Shown here: positions 4,339 through 6,453 of the stretch, one piece after another
Position numbering within the stretch: position 1 is the stretch's first letter
Layout of the letters: each line of letters begins with the position of its first letter
Assembly (NCBI GenBank): GCA_046485135.1
Contig: JAWOHN010000062.1
Location: 1 to 6,453, forward strand
From: CAZAQS01 sp046485135
GTDB taxonomy: Bacteria > Chloroflexota > Anaerolineae > Anaerolineales > UBA4823
Direction: 5' to 3'
DNA: 6,453 bases
Position numbers and translations under genes: made by a program
Notes under the pieces: model-generated
Seen by the model: the letters and a program-made list of their open reading frames with translations, nothing else
Told to the model about the DNA's origin: nothing
Databases searched by the model: none

Positions 4339-5388
4339 TTAGAACATCATCGCGTTGACTTTGTCGATCGTCTTCGCACTGGGGCGCAAACGGTCCTCAG
4401 GCAGGCGGTTCAGGGCGGTATCCGGAAGGTTATACATGTCGATCAGCGACATCTGCTCTGGCTTGATATAGATCAACCCGGTGATCAACACCTGCCCGGT
4501 ATTGGCCTCCTCAATGACGCGGATCGCCTCAGCCCGATTGGTGGGGTCGTAATCCTCTCCCAGCTTCTTCAAGATCACCACCGAGCCATCGTGCATAGTC
4601 ACTTCTTTGGCCTCGCCCTCTTCGTACTCCACCATAATTTCTTCGGCCGGCGGCACGTACGCCAGGTCGTGCAAGGCTACCTCGTGTTCCCTGCCCCAGG
4701 AGTAAGAATGCATGGCCTCGTCCTGGTTGTTAAAGGTAACGCACGGGCTGATGATGTCCAGCACGGCCAGGCCGTTGTGGCTAAAGGCAGCTTTGATCAG
4801 CTCTTTAACCTGCTTGGGGTCGCCTGCAAAAGAACGCCCGACGAAAGTGGCGTTGCTGGCCAGGGCTTCCCAGACGATATCGATCGGCATGTAGGGGTTC
4901 CGGCCGTGTTTTTTAAGCTCCAAGCCCAGCTCGGCTGTGGCCGAGAATTGCCCCTTGGTCAGTCCGTACACACCGTTGTTCTCAACGATATAGACCAGGG
5001 GTAGATTGCGGCGCAACACGTGCTTAAATTGTCCCATGCCGATGCTGGCTGTATCGCCATCCCCGCTGACGGCCAAACCTTTCAAGGTGTGATCGCCGAA
5101 CATGGCGCCGGTCGCCAGCGAGGGCATACGCCCGTGCAGGCCGTTAAACCCGAAGGAGCGGTTCAAAAAGTAGGTCGGGCTCTTGCTGGAGCAACCGATC
5201 CCGCTGAACTTGACCAAATTTTCAGGGATGATATTGAGCTCATAGCAGGCCTGGATGATTTGGCTGGAGATCGAGTTGTGACCGCAACCCTGGCACAATG
5301 TGCTGGGGTTGCCCTTATAATCCGTTTTGCCCAATCCGACCAGGTTTACCTGGGTACGGGGGCTGGTTGTGGTGGCTTGATCACTCAT
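4339..5388 (-). CDS. korB: 2-oxoacid:ferredoxin oxidoreductase, beta subunit
   Basis: A 349-residue thiamine-diphosphate subunit of a 2-oxoacid:ferredoxin oxidoreductase, which with the alpha subunit oxidises a 2-oxoacid plus CoA to acyl-CoA and CO2 and reduces ferredoxin, reversibly. Visible: CQGCGH (32-37), GIGCSS (63-68), HGR (85-87), the ThDP/Mg motif GDGD (109-112) closing with NN (137-138), YGLTKGQFS (141-149) and SPC (214-216). C32, C35, C66 and C216 are placed as the ligands of the single 4Fe-4S cluster of this subunit type. YGLTKGQ and the two-subunit layout favour the 2-oxoglutarate (Kor) branch, but pyruvate or a broad-range oxoacid cannot be excluded. The start at 5388 is chosen over an in-frame ATG at 5427 because it has GGAGG (5396-5400) seven bases upstream and overlaps the alpha stop by ATGA; the longer version would lie well inside the alpha gene. 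Confidence 0.94.
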   Translation of the reverse strand: MSDQATTTSPRTQVNLVGLGKTDYKGNPSTLCQGCGHNSISSQIIQACYELNIIPENLVKFSGIGCSSKSPTYFLNRSFGFNGLHGRMPSLATGAMFGDHTLKGLAVSGDGDTASIGMGQFKHVLRRNLPLVYIVENNGVYGLTKGQFSATAELGLELKKHGRNPYMPIDIVWEALASNATFVGRSFAGDPKQVKELIKAAFSHNGLAVLDIISPCVTFNNQDEAMHSYSWGREHEVALHDLAYVPPAEEIMVEYEEGEAKEVTMHDGSVVILKKLGEDYDPTNRAEAIRVIEEANTGQVLITGLIYIKPEQMSLIDMYNLPDTALNRLPEDRLRPSAKTIDKVNAMMF

Positions 5389-6453
5389 AGGGTTTCCTCC
5401 GCCTCTTGCAAAGCATTTACCACCCATTTGGCAGTCAATGGCAAGCCGTCGATATGGGCCAGTGAGACCAACGAGGTGGCCTGGTCAGGCATTTCTAATG
5501 TGAGCAATTGGTGCATCTGCCCATCTCGGTTCAGCTCTACGATATAGGTTCGCTGGTGTTGCCGGATAAAATCGGCCACTTGGGGAGAGAAAGGTATCGC
5601 TCGAACACGCAGATAATCCGTTGGGATGCCTGCCTCTGCCAGGGTATAGCGTGCTTCCTGTACAGCCGGGTCGGTCGATCCGAAGGCGATGATGCCGATT
5701 TTCGCTGCCTCCATTTTTTCAATCACCGGCAGCGGGAGCAACCCGCGTGCAGTTTCGAATTTCTTTTTCAGCCGGTCCAGGCCCATCTCCCAATCCTGTG
5801 GGTCTTCTGTATAGCGGGCGTCTTCATTATGACCGGTGCCGCGCGCGAAATACGCCGAACGCTGGTGGCGGTTGCCGGGGATGGTCCGGTAAGGGATGCC
5901 ATCTCCGTCCACGTCCCGGTAGCGTCCCCAGTTTCCTGCCAGGCGCTCGATATCCCCTTCCCAGAGCACCTTGCCCCGGTCCATGGGCTCATCCGGATAT
6001 TTGAACGGTGTGGCCATCCAGTTGTTCATGCCAAAGTCCAAATCTGAAAGCACGAAGATGGGCGTTTGCAGTCTTTCTGCCAGGTCAAATGACCGCCAGC
6101 CAAACTCAAAGCATTCGTTAACCGAGCCCGGCAGGAGCATGATTTGCTGCGTATCCCCGTGTCCCATAAAATAGGTGGCGGTCAGGTCGCCTTGAGCGGT
6201 GCGGGTGGGCAAGCCGGTGGATGGCCCCACTCGTTGAACGTTCCAAACAACGATGGGCACCTCCGCGTAATACGCCAGTCCGGCGTATTCGGTCATCAGG
6301 CTTAAGCCCGGCCCGGATGTGGAAGTCATCGCCCGTAGACCGGCCCATCCGGCACCAACGGTCATGCCGATCGCGGCCAGCTCGTCTTCGGCCTGCAACA
6401 CCGCAAAAGTGTTCTTGCCCGTTTCCGGGTCCTTGCGCAGCTCAGGCAGGTAG
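5385..6453 (-). CDS. korA: 2-oxoacid:ferredoxin oxidoreductase, alpha subunit (partial)
   Basis: The C-terminal 355 residues of the alpha subunit; the frame is open to the window edge, so the N-terminus is missing. The visible part starts at the pyrimidine-binding domain: AEDELAAIGM (about 21-30 of the fragment), TSGPGLSLMTE (45-55), and GPSTGLPTRTAQGDL (76-90), the last a hallmark of the KorA family. A C-terminal transketolase-C-like domain follows, with IGIIAFGSTDPAVQEA and ending near FIRQHQRTYIVELNRDGQ. In many relatives a gamma domain is fused in front; that would be outside this window and cannot be checked, nor can the substrate-binding YPITP-like motif. An internal GTG at 6401 is not a real start, as conserved sequence continues upstream of it (KDPETGKNTFAV). 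The gene precedes the beta gene with a four-base ATGA overlap, indicating coupled translation and equal stoichiometry. Confidence 0.93.
   Translation of the reverse strand, partial: YLPELRKDPETGKNTFAVLQAEDELAAIGMTVGAGWAGLRAMTSTSGPGLSLMTEYAGLAYYAEVPIVVWNVQRVGPSTGLPTRTAQGDLTATYFMGHGDTQQIMLLPGSVNECFEFGWRSFDLAERLQTPIFVLSDLDFGMNNWMATPFKYPDEPMDRGKVLWEGDIERLAGNWGRYRDVDGDGIPYRTIPGNRHQRSAYFARGTGHNEDARYTEDPQDWEMGLDRLKKKFETARGLLPLPVIEKMEAAKIGIIAFGSTDPAVQEARYTLAEAGIPTDYLRVRAIPFSPQVADFIRQHQRTYIVELNRDGQMHQLLTLEMPDQATSLVSLAHIDGLPLTAKWVVNALQEAEETL

Noticed and set aside
5020..5547. Plus-strand open frame of 175 residues opposite the alpha/beta junction
   Set aside because: Covers the ThDP motif region and the ATGA overlap of the real genes on the other strand; no ribosome binding site.
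5508..6047. Plus-strand open frame of 179 residues opposite the alpha subunit
   Set aside because: Antisense to a clearly conserved KorA-type gene; no recognisable domain.
6399..6401. GTG as the start of the alpha subunit
   Set aside because: Coding sequence of the expected type continues upstream to the window edge without a stop, so the gene is cut by the window rather than starting here.
1..6453. CRISPR array, tRNA, rRNA or insertion sequence
   Set aside because: No regularly spaced repeats, cloverleaf, rRNA-like sequence or transposase frame was seen on either strand.

Overview
The window looks like part of a chromosome from a moderately GC-rich anaerobic or facultative bacterium. The protein style (an archaeal/anaerobe-type two-subunit 2-oxoacid:ferredoxin oxidoreductase, CsbD, GlsB-type membrane protein, DUF5661, DUF5655) suggests Chloroflexota, perhaps Anaerolineae. 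That assignment is an inference from resemblance; there is no rRNA or other marker to settle it.

Layout. Bases 1-3647 carry a run of plus-strand genes with a stress-response flavour: a CsbD-like protein (1-219), a small three-helix GlsB/YeaQ/YmgE-type membrane protein (363-635), a 52-residue very basic protein (739-897), a DUF5661 protein with a GTG start (1198-1470), a 54-residue very basic protein (1551-1715), and 12 bases later the membrane AAA protease FtsH (1728-3647). Nearly every gap between these genes holds hairpins: competing stem-loops after csbD, a related palindrome after the GlsB gene, a 12-bp hairpin at 930-960 and an 18-bp perfect stem at 1040-1096. After a 280-base gap comes a plus-strand DUF5655 gene (3928-4287), whose ribosome binding site sits directly behind a hairpin made of SD-like and anti-SD-like arms.

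Bases 4339-6453 are on the minus strand and converge on the DUF5655 gene. They encode the beta subunit (complete) and the alpha subunit (N-terminus beyond the window edge) of a 2-oxoacid:ferredoxin oxidoreductase, most like KorAB. The two genes overlap by four bases (ATGA), as expected for a translationally coupled operon.

How it fits together. CsbD, GlsB and FtsH are each known from general-stress or envelope-quality-control settings, so the first half may be a stress cassette; the two tiny basic proteins and DUF5661 would be its uncharacterised members. The small basic gene at 1551 and ftsH are very likely cotranscribed. The oxidoreductase is a separate central-carbon unit. No CRISPR array, tRNA, rRNA, transposase or phage gene was seen. 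The most unusual items are the palindromic intergenic elements, the hairpin at the DUF5655 start, and an FtsH in which three normally basic positions of the AAA module are aliphatic.
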